A DNA stretch of 64,000 bases from Pseudonocardia broussonetiae (GCF_013155125.1 NZ_CP053564.1:6083501-6147500), one strand, 5' to 3'. Positions 41,863 to 50,512 are shown, counted from the first letter of the stretch. Notes: generated by a model from the sequence alone, not told the origin. Translations and numbers: made by a program.

Positions 41863-42960
41863 GTGGAACGGGCCCTGGCCGTGCTGACCGTCGTCGCGCT
41901 CGTCACGGTGCTCGCCGAGGCCACCGACCGGCCCGATCCGCTGCCCGGGTACCTGGTCGCGGTGGTGTGCGCGGCGCTCGTGCTCGTCGCGCTGAGGTGG
42001 TTGGAGGGGCGTGGCCGCGCCGTCGCGGTGTCCTACGTGGCCGTCCAACTCGGACTGGCGTTCGCCGTCTCCTCCCTGGCCGGGCCCGGCGTGGGGGCGA
42101 CGCTGCTGTTCTGCCTCCTCGTCGCGCAGACCGTCCGGATGCTCCCCCCGCCGGCCGCCGTCGTCGTGGTGGCGGTGGCGCCGCTGACCCACGTCGGCAT
42201 GAGCTGGGCCGACGGGCTGCGCGAGGGTCTGGGGGTGCTGGCCGCGGCCGGGTTCACCGCCGTCGTCACCCTGCTCCTGCTGCGCGAGCAGCGCGCCAGG
42301 GAGGAGCTGGACGTCGCGCACGCGCGGCTGCGCGCCCACGCCGAGCAGGCCGAGGAGCTGGCCACGATCGAGGAGCGCAACCGGCTCGCGCGCGACATCC
42401 ACGACGGCCTCGGGCACCACCTCACCGTCGTCCAGATGCAGGTGCAGGCGGCCCGCGCGGTGCTCCGGTCCGATCCGGACCGCGCCGACGGGGTGCTGGC
42501 CAAGGCGCAGGCGCAGGCGACCGAGGCGCTGGCCGAGGTGCGCCGCTCGGTCGCGGCGCTGCGCGGGCCCCGCACCGCGCCGCCGCTGGCGACGGCGCTG
42601 GAGGCGCTCGCCGAGCAGACCTCCGCCGCGGGCGTGCCGACCGCGCTGCACGTCACCGGCGCCGCGCGCCCGCTGCCCGACGACGTGCGCGACTCGCTGT
42701 TCCGCACCGCCCAGGAGGGCCTCACCAACGTCCGCAAGCACGCCGGCGCCACCCGCGCACGGCTCGTCCTCGACTACGACGCGCCGGGGACGGTGCGGCT
42801 GGAGGTCAGCGACGACGGCAGCGGGATCCCGGACGCCCCGGCGTCCGGCGGGTTCGGGCTGACCGGCCTGCGCGAGCGGGCGGAGCGGCTCGGCGGCCGG
42901 CTCGACGCGGAGACCGCACCCGGCGGCGGCACGACGCTTCGGCTGCAGGTGCCGGCGTGA
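41863..42960 (+). CDS. NarL-type sensor histidine kinase
   Basis: A 365-residue membrane kinase. Four to six hydrophobic segments occupy residues ~1-135, followed by a HisKA_3 dimerisation helix with H180 in RLARDIHDGLGHHLTVV. An HATPase domain follows, with EGLTNVRKHAGAT and DDGSGI...GGFGLTGLRER. The sensor is membrane-embedded with no extracellular domain, as in DesK-like kinases, fitting a role in membrane or envelope sensing. It overlaps the response regulator by 4 bases. Confidence 0.9.
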   Translation: MERALAVLTVVALVTVLAEATDRPDPLPGYLVAVVCAALVLVALRWLEGRGRAVAVSYVAVQLGLAFAVSSLAGPGVGATLLFCLLVAQTVRMLPPPAAVVVVAVAPLTHVGMSWADGLREGLGVLAAAGFTAVVTLLLLREQRAREELDVAHARLRAHAEQAEELATIEERNRLARDIHDGLGHHLTVVQMQVQAARAVLRSDPDRADGVLAKAQAQATEALAEVRRSVAALRGPRTAPPLATALEALAEQTSAAGVPTALHVTGAARPLPDDVRDSLFRTAQEGLTNVRKHAGATRARLVLDYDAPGTVRLEVSDDGSGIPDAPASGGFGLTGLRERAERLGGRLDAETAPGGGTTLRLQVPA

Positions 42961-43631
42961 GCGCCCCGGTGCGCGTCCTGCTCGTCGACGACCAGGCGCT
43001 GTTCCGCGAGGCGCTGGGCACGCTGCTCGACGTGCGCGAGGAGATCGAGGTCGTCGGCGAGGCGGGCGACGGCGACGAGGCGCTGCGCCGCTCGGCCGCG
43101 CTGAGCCCGGACGTCGTCCTCATGGACCTGCACATGCCCGTGCTCGACGGCATCGCGGCGACGCGGCGGCTGCGCGCGGAGCAGCCCGCCGTCCGGGTGC
43201 TGGCCCTGACCACCTTCGACGACGACGAGGACGTGTTCGCGGCCCTGCGGGCGGGGGCCGTGGGCTACCTGCTCAAGGACGTCGCGTCCGACCGGCTCGT
43301 GGAGGCGCTGCTGGCGGCGGCGCGCGGGGAGTCGGTGCTGCAGCCCTCGGTCGCGGCGAAGGTCGTCGCCCGGTTCGCGCAGCTCGCGGACACCGCGCCC
43401 GCGCCCCGGCCGCAGCCGCTGGTGGTGCCCCTGACCGAGCGCGAGCTCGAGGTGCTGCGGCTGCTGGCCACCGGGCGCAGCAACCGCGAGATCGCCGCCG
43501 CGCTGTTCCTCGCCGCGGGCACCGTCAAGAACCACGTCACGAACGTGCTGGCCAAGCTCGGGGCCCGCGACCGCACCCAGGCCGCCCTGCGCGCCCGCGA
43601 GCTGGACCTGCTCGGGCTACCGCGGGAGTGA
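42957..43631 (+). CDS. NarL/FixJ-type response regulator
   Basis: A 224-residue regulator. The receiver domain has DD at 11-12, phosphoacceptor D57 (VVLMDLHMP) and a KD pair in YLLKDV. The C-terminal LuxR helix-turn-helix spans LTERELEVLRLLATGRSNREIA to GTVKNHVTNVLAKLGARDR. GTG 42957 overlaps the kinase stop. Targets are unknown; the divergent tms operon and the small membrane protein downstream are nearest. Confidence 0.94.
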   Translation: MSAPVRVLLVDDQALFREALGTLLDVREEIEVVGEAGDGDEALRRSAALSPDVVLMDLHMPVLDGIAATRRLRAEQPAVRVLALTTFDDDEDVFAALRAGAVGYLLKDVASDRLVEALLAAARGESVLQPSVAAKVVARFAQLADTAPAPRPQPLVVPLTERELEVLRLLATGRSNREIAAALFLAAGTVKNHVTNVLAKLGARDRTQAALRARELDLLGLPRE

Positions 43632-43633
43632 CC

Positions 43634-43685
43634 CCGATCGTGACCTCCGGCACGGGTGCGCGGGCCCCGGCGCCGCCACGATCGG
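43634..43685. repeat. Inverted repeat CCGATCGTG ... CACGATCGG
   Basis: Two exactly complementary 9-base arms (43634-43642, 43677-43685) enclose 34 bases between the response regulator and the next gene; the right arm is just upstream of the ATG. Could be an operator or part of a weak terminator. Confidence 0.35.
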
Positions 43686-43689
43686 CGCC

Positions 43690-44094
43690 ATGACCGATGT
43701 GCAGAACAGGACCACCAGGACCACCACCCGCCGCAGCGCCCTGCGCTTCGGCCTCCACTACCTCGAGATGGTCGTCGCGATGGTGGCCGGGATGCTCGTG
43801 CTGGGTCCCCTGTGGGACCTGGCCGCGCCCGGCCTGACCGACCGCGCCGACGTCGCCGCGCTCGTCATGGCCACGGACATGGCCGTCGGCATGGGCGCCT
43901 GGATGCGCGTCCGGGGCCACGGCTGGGCCGGGATCGCCGAGATGTCCGCGGCGATGTACCTGCCCTTCGTGGTGCTGCTGGTCCCGTTCTGGCTGGGCGC
44001 GGTGTCCGGCGGCACCCTGATGACGGCCGGGCACCTGCTGATGCTGCCGCTGATGGCCGTCGCGATGCTGTGGCGGCGCTGCGACTACACCTGA
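43690..44094 (+). CDS. Small four-helix membrane protein
   Basis: A 134-residue integral membrane protein with hydrophobic segments near 25-45, 55-72, 85-105 and 110-128, rich in methionine (LEMVVAMVAGM, VMATDMAVGMGAWM). The basic N-terminus should stay in the cytoplasm. Similar actinobacterial proteins are annotated only as membrane proteins. It lies 58 bases after the two-component system, so it may be a target. Function unknown. Confidence 0.8.
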   Translation: MTDVQNRTTRTTTRRSALRFGLHYLEMVVAMVAGMLVLGPLWDLAAPGLTDRADVAALVMATDMAVGMGAWMRVRGHGWAGIAEMSAAMYLPFVVLLVPFWLGAVSGGTLMTAGHLLMLPLMAVAMLWRRCDYT

Positions 44095-44098
44095 CCCC

Positions 44099-45073
44099 TC
44101 AACGCCGGGCGCGCACCAGGCCCGGGAGCGCCGAGAGCCCGGTGGTCGGGTGGAACGCCTCGGCCGCCGCGGTGAGCGCCCCGTGCTCGGAGTCGCTCAG
44201 CACGATGTCGGCGGCGGCGGCGTTGCGCTCCACCTGGGCGACGCTCGACGCCCCCGGGATCGCCACGACGTTCGGGAAGTGCACCAGCCAGGCCAGCGCG
44301 ACCTGGGCGGGCGTGGCGTCGTGGACCGAGGCGACGTCGCGCAGCAGGTCGAGCAGCGGCGACGCGGCCCTCATGTTCTCGGGCAGGAACATCGCGTTGG
44401 TGGCCCGCACTCCCCCGCTCGGCCGGTGGTCGGCGTTGTAGCGCCCCGAGAGCAGACCCTGCGCCAGCGGGCTCCAGGCCATGACGACGTGCCCGGTGCG
44501 CTGGGCCCACGGCAGCATCTCGGCCATCGGCCCGCGCGAGACCAGGCTGAACTGCACCTGGTTGGACAGCACCCGCGCCCCGCCCAGCGCGCCCTCGGCC
44601 CGCTGCCAGCGCTGGAGCGGGTAGTTCGAGACGCCCACCTCGTCGATGACGCCGACGTCGCGCAGCGCCCGCATGCCGCGCATCGTCGTGGAGTCGCCGA
44701 CGACCGGGTTGGGCTGGTGCACCTGGTAGAGGTCGATCTGGCGGACGCCCAGGCGCTGCGCGCTCGCGACGCCGCGCTGCTGCACGATCGCGGCCGTCGG
44801 CATCACCGGGAAGACCTTCGAGGCCACCACGACGTCGTTGGTGCCGCCGGAGTCGCGCAGCGCCTCGCCGAGGATCCGCTCGCTGCGGCCGAACCCGTAC
44901 ACCTCGGCGGTGTCGAACACCGTGATCCCGAGCTCGCGGGCGCGCTTCACGATCCGCCCGGCCTCCCCCTCGGCGTAGTCGGTGCCGTAGCCCCACTCGC
45001 GGGACCCGAACTGCCACGTGCCCAGGCCGATGACGGAGTACGGCTTGGCGGTCGCGATGTCGAGATGACGCAT
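44099..45073 (-). CDS. Aldo/keto reductase
   Basis: A 324-residue NADPH-dependent reductase. The tetrad is D54 and Y59 (FDTAEVYG), K86 (VVASKVFP) and H119 (LYQVHQPN); SVAQVERNAAAADI near 285 is the cofactor segment. Similar to the YajO/Kv-beta branch acting on aldehydes. ATG 45073 lies 6 bases after TACAAC. Convergent with the small membrane protein, 4-base gap. Confidence 0.92.
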   Translation of the reverse strand: MRHLDIATAKPYSVIGLGTWQFGSREWGYGTDYAEGEAGRIVKRARELGITVFDTAEVYGFGRSERILGEALRDSGGTNDVVVASKVFPVMPTAAIVQQRGVASAQRLGVRQIDLYQVHQPNPVVGDSTTMRGMRALRDVGVIDEVGVSNYPLQRWQRAEGALGGARVLSNQVQFSLVSRGPMAEMLPWAQRTGHVVMAWSPLAQGLLSGRYNADHRPSGGVRATNAMFLPENMRAASPLLDLLRDVASVHDATPAQVALAWLVHFPNVVAIPGASSVAQVERNAAAADIVLSDSEHGALTAAAEAFHPTTGLSALPGLVRARR

Positions 45074-45079
45074 GCCCCT

Positions 45080-45085
45080 GTTGTA
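45080..45085 (-). promoter_or_regulatory. -10 hexamer TACAAC of the aldo/keto reductase gene
   Basis: Six bases upstream of ATG 45073; leaderless arrangement. Confidence 0.45.
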
Positions 45086-45091
45086 CCCGGA

Positions 45092-46159
45092 TCAGGCGTG
45101 GGCGGTCAGGAACTCGTCGACGTGCATCCAGGTGGTCCCGCGGGCCCGGCGGCCGGTGAGCACGCCGAGGTGGCCGCCCGGCGCCGACTCGAACCGCACC
45201 TCGGGCGAGCCGGTCAGCAGGTCGACCACGCGCTCGACGGCCGGGAGCGGGGCGATGACGTCGTTCTCGCCGCCCACGACCAGCACCGGAACGTCGATCT
45301 CCTTGAGCGCGATGGTGCGCCCGGCGAGGTCGAGCGTGCCGTCGGCGAGGTCGTTGCTGCGCAGCAGGAGGTGGTAGATCTGCCCGAACACACGGCCGGG
45401 GTAGCCGCGCATGTGGGTCATCATGAAGTCGACGGCCTCGATCTGGGCCAGGCAGTCGCGGTCGTCGAGGCGCGAGAGCACCGTGAGCGGCTTGGTGATC
45501 AGCCGGTCGACGGCCGTGAGCTGGAACGCCCAGCTCACCAGCGGCGCCGGGAAGCTGCCGATGGCCTGGTAGACCGCCGAGAGGCCGAGCCCGCCGGTGA
45601 CGGCCGCGAGCGGTCGCAGCGGCGCCACCAGCGGCACCGCGGCGATGTCGACGGGGCTGCCGATCACGGTGAGCGTGTGGATCGGCAGCGTCACGTCGGC
45701 GGCCGTCGCGAGCAGGCAGAAGATCCCGCCCAGCGACCAGCCCAGCAGGTCGACGCCGTCGGCTCCCGTGTCGCGGACGGTGTCGCGGACCGCGCGGGGC
45801 ACCACGTCGTCGACCCAGTGCTCCATGCCCAGCGCGCGGTCGGCGAACCGGATCGGGCCGTAGTCGACGAGGTACACGGTGCGCCCGGTGGCCAGCAGGT
45901 GCTGCACGAGCGAGCAGCCGCGGCGCAGGTCGTAGGCGAAGTCGGGGGCGCCCAGCGGGGGCACGAGCAGCACCGGCGGGGCGTCGAGCAGGGGCACGCC
46001 GGCGATCGGGCGGTAGCGGTGGAGCGTGGCCGCCGGGGAGCCGGTGACCGCGTCGCGCGGCATCCGCCGCAGGTCGGCGACACCGCCGAAGACCGCCTTG
46101 TCGACGACGTTCAGCGCCACGTTCTGCGCCACGGCGGGGAGGCGGTCGACCAGCGTCAC
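45092..46159 (-). CDS. PhaC-like alpha/beta hydrolase
   Basis: A 355-residue hydrolase related to class III PHA synthases. The nucleophile elbow is GWSLGG (S142, a Ser where PHA synthases have Cys); D is in VVGGENDVIAP near 305 and H in GGHLGVLTGRRA near 335. With serine as nucleophile it is more likely an esterase or acyltransferase than a polymerase. GTG 46159 lies 6 bases after TAGGGT. Confidence 0.84.
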   Translation of the reverse strand: MTLVDRLPAVAQNVALNVVDKAVFGGVADLRRMPRDAVTGSPAATLHRYRPIAGVPLLDAPPVLLVPPLGAPDFAYDLRRGCSLVQHLLATGRTVYLVDYGPIRFADRALGMEHWVDDVVPRAVRDTVRDTGADGVDLLGWSLGGIFCLLATAADVTLPIHTLTVIGSPVDIAAVPLVAPLRPLAAVTGGLGLSAVYQAIGSFPAPLVSWAFQLTAVDRLITKPLTVLSRLDDRDCLAQIEAVDFMMTHMRGYPGRVFGQIYHLLLRSNDLADGTLDLAGRTIALKEIDVPVLVVGGENDVIAPLPAVERVVDLLTGSPEVRFESAPGGHLGVLTGRRARGTTWMHVDEFLTAHA

Positions 46160-46165
46160 GCTCCG

Positions 46166-46171
46166 ACCCTA
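46166..46171 (-). promoter_or_regulatory. -10 hexamer TAGGGT of the PhaC-like gene
   Basis: Six bases upstream of GTG 46159; leaderless arrangement. Confidence 0.45.
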
Positions 46172-46234
46172 GCCGCGGCCCGCGGGGGCCGCCCCCGGCC
46201 CGGTCGAGCCGTTCCCGGTTACCGGCCGGTATGT

Positions 46235-46240
46235 GACACT
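46235..46240 (+). promoter_or_regulatory. -10 hexamer GACACT of the acyl-CoA dehydrogenase gene
   Basis: Seven bases upstream of ATG 46248; argues for that start rather than GTG 46233, which would overlap the hexamer. Confidence 0.45.
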
Positions 46241-46247
46241 GCGGACC

Positions 46248-47393
46248 ATGCAGCGCGACATCTTCGACGCCGACCACGACGCGTTCCGCGACACCGTCCG
46301 GACCTTCCTCGCCAAGGAGGTCCTCCCGCACCACGACCAGTGGGAGGCCGACGGCCACGTCGACCGCGCCGTCTGGAAGTCCGCGGGCGCGGCCGGGCTG
46401 CTGGGCACCGACGTGCCCGAGGAGTTCGGCGGCGGCGGGGTCGACGACTTCCGCTACAACTGCGTCATCACCGAGGAGATCTCCCGCGCCGGCACCTCCG
46501 GCCTGGGCTTCCCGCTGCAGAACGACGTCATCGCGCCCTACCTGCTGCGCCTGGCCACGCCCGAGCAGAAGAAGCGCTGGCTGCCCGGCTTCTGCTCCGG
46601 CGAGACCATCACCGCCATCGCGATGACCGAGCCCGGCACCGGCAGCGACCTGCAGGGCATCCAGACGACCGCGAGGAAGACCGACGACGGCGACTGGATC
46701 CTCAACGGCTCCAAGACCTTCATCACCAACGGCATCCTGTCCGACCTGGTGATCGTCGTCGCGAAGACCGACCCGGAGGCCGGCGCCCGCGGCTTCAGCC
46801 TGCTCGTCGTCGAGCGCGGGATGGCCGGGTTCGAGCGCGGCCGCAACCTCGCCAAGGTCGGCATGAAGGCCCAGGACACCGCCGAGCTGTCGTTCACCGA
46901 CGTGCGCGTGCCCGCGGCCAACCTGCTCGGCGAGGAGGGCCAGGGCTTCATCTACCTCATGCAGAACCTCGCCCAGGAGCGGCTGTCGATCGCCGTCGGC
47001 TCGGTCGCGGGCGCGGCGCGGGCCCTGGAGCTGACGCTCGACTACGTCAAGGAGCGCAAGGCGTTCGGCAAGCCGGTGTCGGCGTTCCAGAACACCCGCT
47101 TCGAGCTGGCCGAGATGGACACCGAGGTCACGGTGACCCAGGTGTTCGTGGACCGCTGCATCCGCCAGCACGTCGAGGGCGAGCTGTCGATCTCCGACGC
47201 GGCGAAGGCCAAGTGGTGGGCGTCGGACGTGCTCAAGCGCGTGGTGGACCGGTGCGTCCAGCTGCACGGCGGCTACGGCTACATGCTGGAGTACCCGATC
47301 GCGAAGGCCTTCGTGGACTCGCGGGTCCAGTCGATCTACGGGGGGACGAACGAGATCATGAAGGAGATCATCGGGCGGACGCTGATCTCGTAG
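46248..47393 (+). CDS. Acyl-CoA dehydrogenase
   Basis: A 381-residue flavoprotein catalysing alpha-beta dehydrogenation of acyl-CoA. It carries AMTEPGTGSDLQGIQT near 125-140, FGKPVSAFQNTRFELAEM near 275 and the C-terminal QSIYGGTNEIMKEIIGR with the likely catalytic glutamate region. Resembles long-chain FadE proteins. Its stop is followed by the IS110-family element. Confidence 0.93.
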   Translation: MQRDIFDADHDAFRDTVRTFLAKEVLPHHDQWEADGHVDRAVWKSAGAAGLLGTDVPEEFGGGGVDDFRYNCVITEEISRAGTSGLGFPLQNDVIAPYLLRLATPEQKKRWLPGFCSGETITAIAMTEPGTGSDLQGIQTTARKTDDGDWILNGSKTFITNGILSDLVIVVAKTDPEAGARGFSLLVVERGMAGFERGRNLAKVGMKAQDTAELSFTDVRVPAANLLGEEGQGFIYLMQNLAQERLSIAVGSVAGAARALELTLDYVKERKAFGKPVSAFQNTRFELAEMDTEVTVTQVFVDRCIRQHVEGELSISDAAKAKWWASDVLKRVVDRCVQLHGGYGYMLEYPIAKAFVDSRVQSIYGGTNEIMKEIIGRTLIS

Positions 47394-47399
47394 CCCCTC

Positions 47400-48880
47400 C
47401 CCCCCGTTACCTTCTTGATCAAGCCCGATGAGGGCTTGCAGGCCACCGGTCACGGCATGACTTGTCGCCCCTGTCGTCGATGATCTGGGGGGTGTTGTCA
47501 CCGTGGTCGGAGGGCGCCAACGACCGCTGATAGAGACCTGACCCGCTCGCGTGGTCTGCTCGTAACGTGGCTGCCGGCGCGGGTGCCCGGGTCGGCCTGC
47601 CCCAGCGGCTAAGGAGGCGTCGTTGTCGAAGTCCGACAAGATCCCCGAGCACGACTTCACCGTGTTCTGCGGGCTCGACGTAGGCAAATCGGTGCACCAC
47701 GCCTGCGCGCTGGACCCGACCGGGCAGCGGCTGCACGACAAGCCGCTGCCCAACGACGAGACCGCGCTGGCCGAAATCTTCCAGCAGCTGTCCGTGCACG
47801 GACGGGTGCTGGTGGTCGTCGATCAGCCCGCCTCGATCGGTGCCCTGGCCGTCGCGGTCGCCCGGTCACTGGGGATCGAGGTCGCCTACCTGCCCGGGTT
47901 GGCGATGCGCCGCATCGCCGACCTGCACCCCGGACAGGGCAAGACCGACGCCCGTGACGCCTACGTCATCGCCGACGCAGCCCGCACCATGCCCCCACAC
48001 CCTGCGCCGGGTCGGCACCGACGACGAGATCCTCGCCGAACTCACCGTGCTCGCCGGCTACGACGACGACCTCGCCGCTCAGTCCACCCGGCTCATCAAC
48101 CGCCTGCGCGACGCCCTGCTGCACGTCCATCCCGCGCTGGAACGCCTGCTCGGACCCCGTATGGACCGCGGCGGGGGTACTCGACCTGCTCGCCGCCGCC
48201 CCCACACCCGACGCGCTGCGCCAGCTCGGCGAGGACGGCATCACCGCCGCGATGCGCCCTCGCTCGCCGCGGCTGGCCAAGACCCTGCCCGCGCAGATCC
48301 TCGCCGCGCTCGACGCCCAGACCGTCGTCGTCCCCGGCACCACCGCGTTCGGCCGCGTCATCGTCGGCGTCGCCACCCAACTGCGGGAGGTCCGCGCCGA
48401 GCGCGACACATTGGCCGCCGAGCTCGAGTCCCGCCTGGAGGCCCACCCTCTTGCCGAGGTCCTGATCTCGATGCCCGGCCTCGGGTTCAGGACCGCCCTC
48501 AAGATCCTCACCATCGTCGGGGACGGCGCCGCGTTCCCCACCGCCGGGCACCTCGCCGCCTACGCCGGCCTCGCTCCCGTCACCCGCAGATCCGGGACCT
48601 CGATCAAGGGCGAGACCCGCTCCCAGCGCGGGAACCACGCCCTGAAGTCCGCGCTGTTCTTGTCGGCGTTCGCCAGCCTCGCCGACCCGACAAGCCGCGC
48701 CTACTACGACCGCAAACGAGCCCAAGGCAAGCGGCACAACGCCGCATTGATCTGCCTCGCCCGCCGCCGCACCGACGTCATCTACGCCATGCTCCGCGAC
48801 CGCACGCCCTACGCACCGCCAACGTCCTCGGAGCCTCGCCCGGCGCCCGCCGCCGCTTGACAACCCCATAGAGACACCCC
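47400..48880 (+). mobile_element. IS110-family insertion sequence (approximate ends)
   Basis: Contains a DEDD-type recombinase pseudogene. IS110 elements lack terminal inverted repeats; here ATAGAGAC occurs at 47530-47537 and 48868-48875, flanking the gene. The ~225-base non-coding stretch before the gene includes a hairpin (47420-47426 with 47432-47438) and is where a bridge RNA would lie in IS110-group elements. Both ends are estimates. Confidence 0.7.
47623..48860 (+). pseudogene. IS110-family recombinase with two frameshifts
   Basis: The intact protein would be ~411 residues: a RuvC-like DEDD domain (CGLDVGKSVHHA, VVVDQPASIG, KTDARDAYVIADAA), a coiled coil (~125-200) and a Transposase_20 domain (SMPGLGFRTALKIL, AYAGLAPVTRRSGTSIKG). 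The frame shifts by +1 in the CCCCC run at 47992-47996 and again in the GGGGG run at 48173-48177; removing one base from each restores a continuous protein to the stop at 48860. Either the gene is dead or these are homopolymer sequencing errors. Confidence 0.88.
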
Positions 48881-48914
48881 CCCGGCCCCCGCCGCACACT
48901 CCCCGCTCACTTCC

Positions 48915-49000
48915 CGCGAGTCGGGGTGTGGTTGCGCGCGAGTCGGGGTGGCGTTGCGCGCGAGTCGGGGTGGCGTTGCGCGCGAGTCGGGGTGGCGGTG
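48915..49000 (+). repeat. 22-bp tandem repeat, about four copies
   Basis: Unit CGCGCGAGTCGGGGTGGCGT-TG; copies at 48935-48956, 48957-48978 and 48979-49000 are nearly identical and one at 48915-48934 is shorter. It begins the gene-free stretch 48861-50044 and abuts the first hairpin module. Confidence 0.85.
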
Positions 49001-49134
49001 ATCGTCAAGAGGGTGACCCCACGGTCCTTCGCACGACCCTCACGTCACACTCCTGGCGATCACCGGGCTGTGATCACCGGGAGTGCGACCGCACGGTCGC
49101 GGCGACGACCCTGGCGGTGCGGTCTCGGCGATCA
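48999..49134. repeat. 136-bp module 1: two 64-bp hairpins
   Basis: Hairpins 48999-49062 and 49071-49134 separated by 8 bases (CCGGGCTG). The first has a GTCACACTCC right arm, the second a GGTGCGGTCTC right arm; both start TGATC and end GATCA. Confidence 0.85.
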
Positions 49135-49355
49135 AGGCCATCAGGTGGACTTCGTATCGGTCGGCGGATGCTGACGGTCGGGTCAGAGGACCGGACAGGG
49201 CGATCGGCGGCGGCCAACACGTGACGACGCGGCCGCCGACGAGCTCATGAGAGTGATGCCCTGGCGGCTGACGCTCGGCAGCCGCGGGGAGACCGGCGAT
49301 CGGCCGGCGATCGGCCGGGTGCCCGGGCCGTCACGGTGCCCGCGGTCCCGGGCAG

Positions 49356-49491
49356 TGATCGCCGGGACTGTGACACCACGGCCCTCCGCGCGACCGCCAC
49401 GTCACACTCCTGCCGATCACCGAGCTGTGATCACCGAGAGTTCGACCTCACGGCCCTGCCGACGACCCTGGCGGTGCGGTCTCGGCGATCA
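49356..49491. repeat. 136-bp module 2: two 64-bp hairpins
   Basis: Hairpins 49356-49419 and 49428-49491 with the 8-base linker CCGAGCTG. Same order of the two subtypes as modules 1 and 3. No gene is seen between modules. Confidence 0.85.
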
Positions 49492-49539
49492 AGGCCATCG
49501 GGTTGCCGGGTCGGCGGCGTCTGGTCGCCGCGCCGGGGC

Positions 49540-49578
49540 GACCGCGACGGGTGACCGCGACGGGCGACCGCGACGGGC
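49540..49578 (+). repeat. 13-bp tandem repeat, three copies
   Basis: Unit GACCGCGACGGGY at 49540, 49553 and 49566; the period equals that of the larger array at 49696-49838, with eroded units between. Confidence 0.7.
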
Positions 49579-49695
49579 GAGCGTGCCGAGTGGCCGTGCT
49601 GGGTGGTCGCCCAGCGGCCGTGCCGAGTGGCCACACCATGTGGCCGACCACCACGCACACCGGCCACGCACGCTGGCCGCGCTGGCCGGCCGCCA

Positions 49696-49838
49696 CCTGA
49701 CCGGGCCGCCTGACCGCGCAAGCTGACCCCGCCGCCTGACCGCGCCGCCTGACCGCGCCGCCTGACCGCGCCGCCTGACCGCGCCGCCTGACCGCGCCGC
49801 CTGACCGCGCCGCCTGACCCCGCCGCCTGACCGCGCGG
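49696..49838 (+). repeat. 13-bp tandem repeat, eleven copies
   Basis: Unit CCTGACCGCGCCG. Copies 49735-49812 are identical or nearly so, the outer ones diverged. Because 13 is not a multiple of 3 and the unit lacks stops on the minus strand, it creates several false open frames. Confidence 0.9.
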
Positions 49839-49881
49839 TGCACCGCTTCCCAGCATTGGCACCCGCGACTCCCGAACCCGG

Positions 49882-50017
49882 TGATCGTCGGAAGTGCAAC
49901 GCCACGGCCCTCAGCACGACCCCCACGTCACACTCCCGACGATCACGAGGCTGTGATCAGCGGGAGTGCGTCGTCACGGCCCCGCCGACGACCCTGACGG
50001 TGCGATCTCGACGATCA
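49882..50017. repeat. 136-bp module 3: two 64-bp hairpins
   Basis: Hairpins 49882-49945 and 49954-50017 with the 8-base linker CGAGGCTG. It ends 27 bases before the lipoprotein stop. Confidence 0.85.
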
Positions 50018-50044
50018 CGACTACCGGGGACGGTCCGGCGGGGG

Positions 50045-50512
50045 TCAGACCGTCGCCCCGCAGGCCCGCTCGATCTCCGTGACGGCCGCCAGGATGCGGG
50101 CGGCGTCGATCCGCACGGCGTCCTGCGCGGCGTTGCCGTCGGGGCCGAGGAGGGCGCGGCCCTGGGCGTCGAGGTCGTCGATGGCGGCGACGAGCTCGGT
50201 CTGGGCGGCCACGATCTCGGGATCGGCGACGCCGGAGGTCGTGGCCGCCACCTGGCGGGCGCCGAGCAGCAGGACCGCGACGCCGGCGGGCAGCACCGGC
50301 ATCCTCTCGATCGCCTCGGCGGTCTGGCGGACGACCGACTGGCTGTCGGTGTAGTCCGCGCAGACGACCTCCTCCGGCGTCTGGGCCGGGGCGGCGCCGG
50401 GCGCGGGGGCGGAGGTCGCGGGCGGCGGGGCGGGGGCGGGCTCGGTGCCGCAGCCGGCGAGCACGGCCAGAGCAGCGAGGGCGGCGGCCGCCACGAGCGC
50501 GGGGCGCCTCAC
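50045..50512 (-). CDS. Small lipoprotein
   Basis: A 155-residue exported protein. The signal peptide ends in a lipobox LAGC near residues 18-21, then an A/P-rich linker to ~45 and a helical domain with one early cysteine (VVCADYTDS) and one late (ERACGATV), likely a disulfide. GTG 50512 overlaps the PPK2 stop (GTGA), so the two are co-translated. I do not recognise the domain. Confidence 0.83.
   Translation of the reverse strand: MRRPALVAAAALAALAVLAGCGTEPAPAPPPATSAPAPGAAPAQTPEEVVCADYTDSQSVVRQTAEAIERMPVLPAGVAVLLLGARQVAATTSGVADPEIVAAQTELVAAIDDLDAQGRALLGPDGNAAQDAVRIDAARILAAVTEIERACGATV

Noticed and set aside
46233..46247. GTG 46233 as the acyl-CoA dehydrogenase start
   Set aside because: It would overlap the likely -10 hexamer GACACT; ATG 46248 gives the normal family N-terminus.
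47395..47470. Hairpin after the acyl-CoA dehydrogenase read as its terminator or a tRNA
   Set aside because: No cloverleaf can be drawn, and the stem lacks a U-run; it is as likely part of the IS110 5' region, so no separate terminator is called.
49431..49926. Three overlapping minus-strand open frames coding GQAARSGGAVRRR-type repeats
   Set aside because: They exist only because a 13-bp tandem repeat has no stop codon in any minus frame; no ribosome site, no promoter and no recognisable fold.
48999..50017. Hairpin modules considered as a CRISPR array or attachment sites
   Set aside because: Repeats are long palindromes with unequal, unrelated intervals; no cas genes or integrase nearby.
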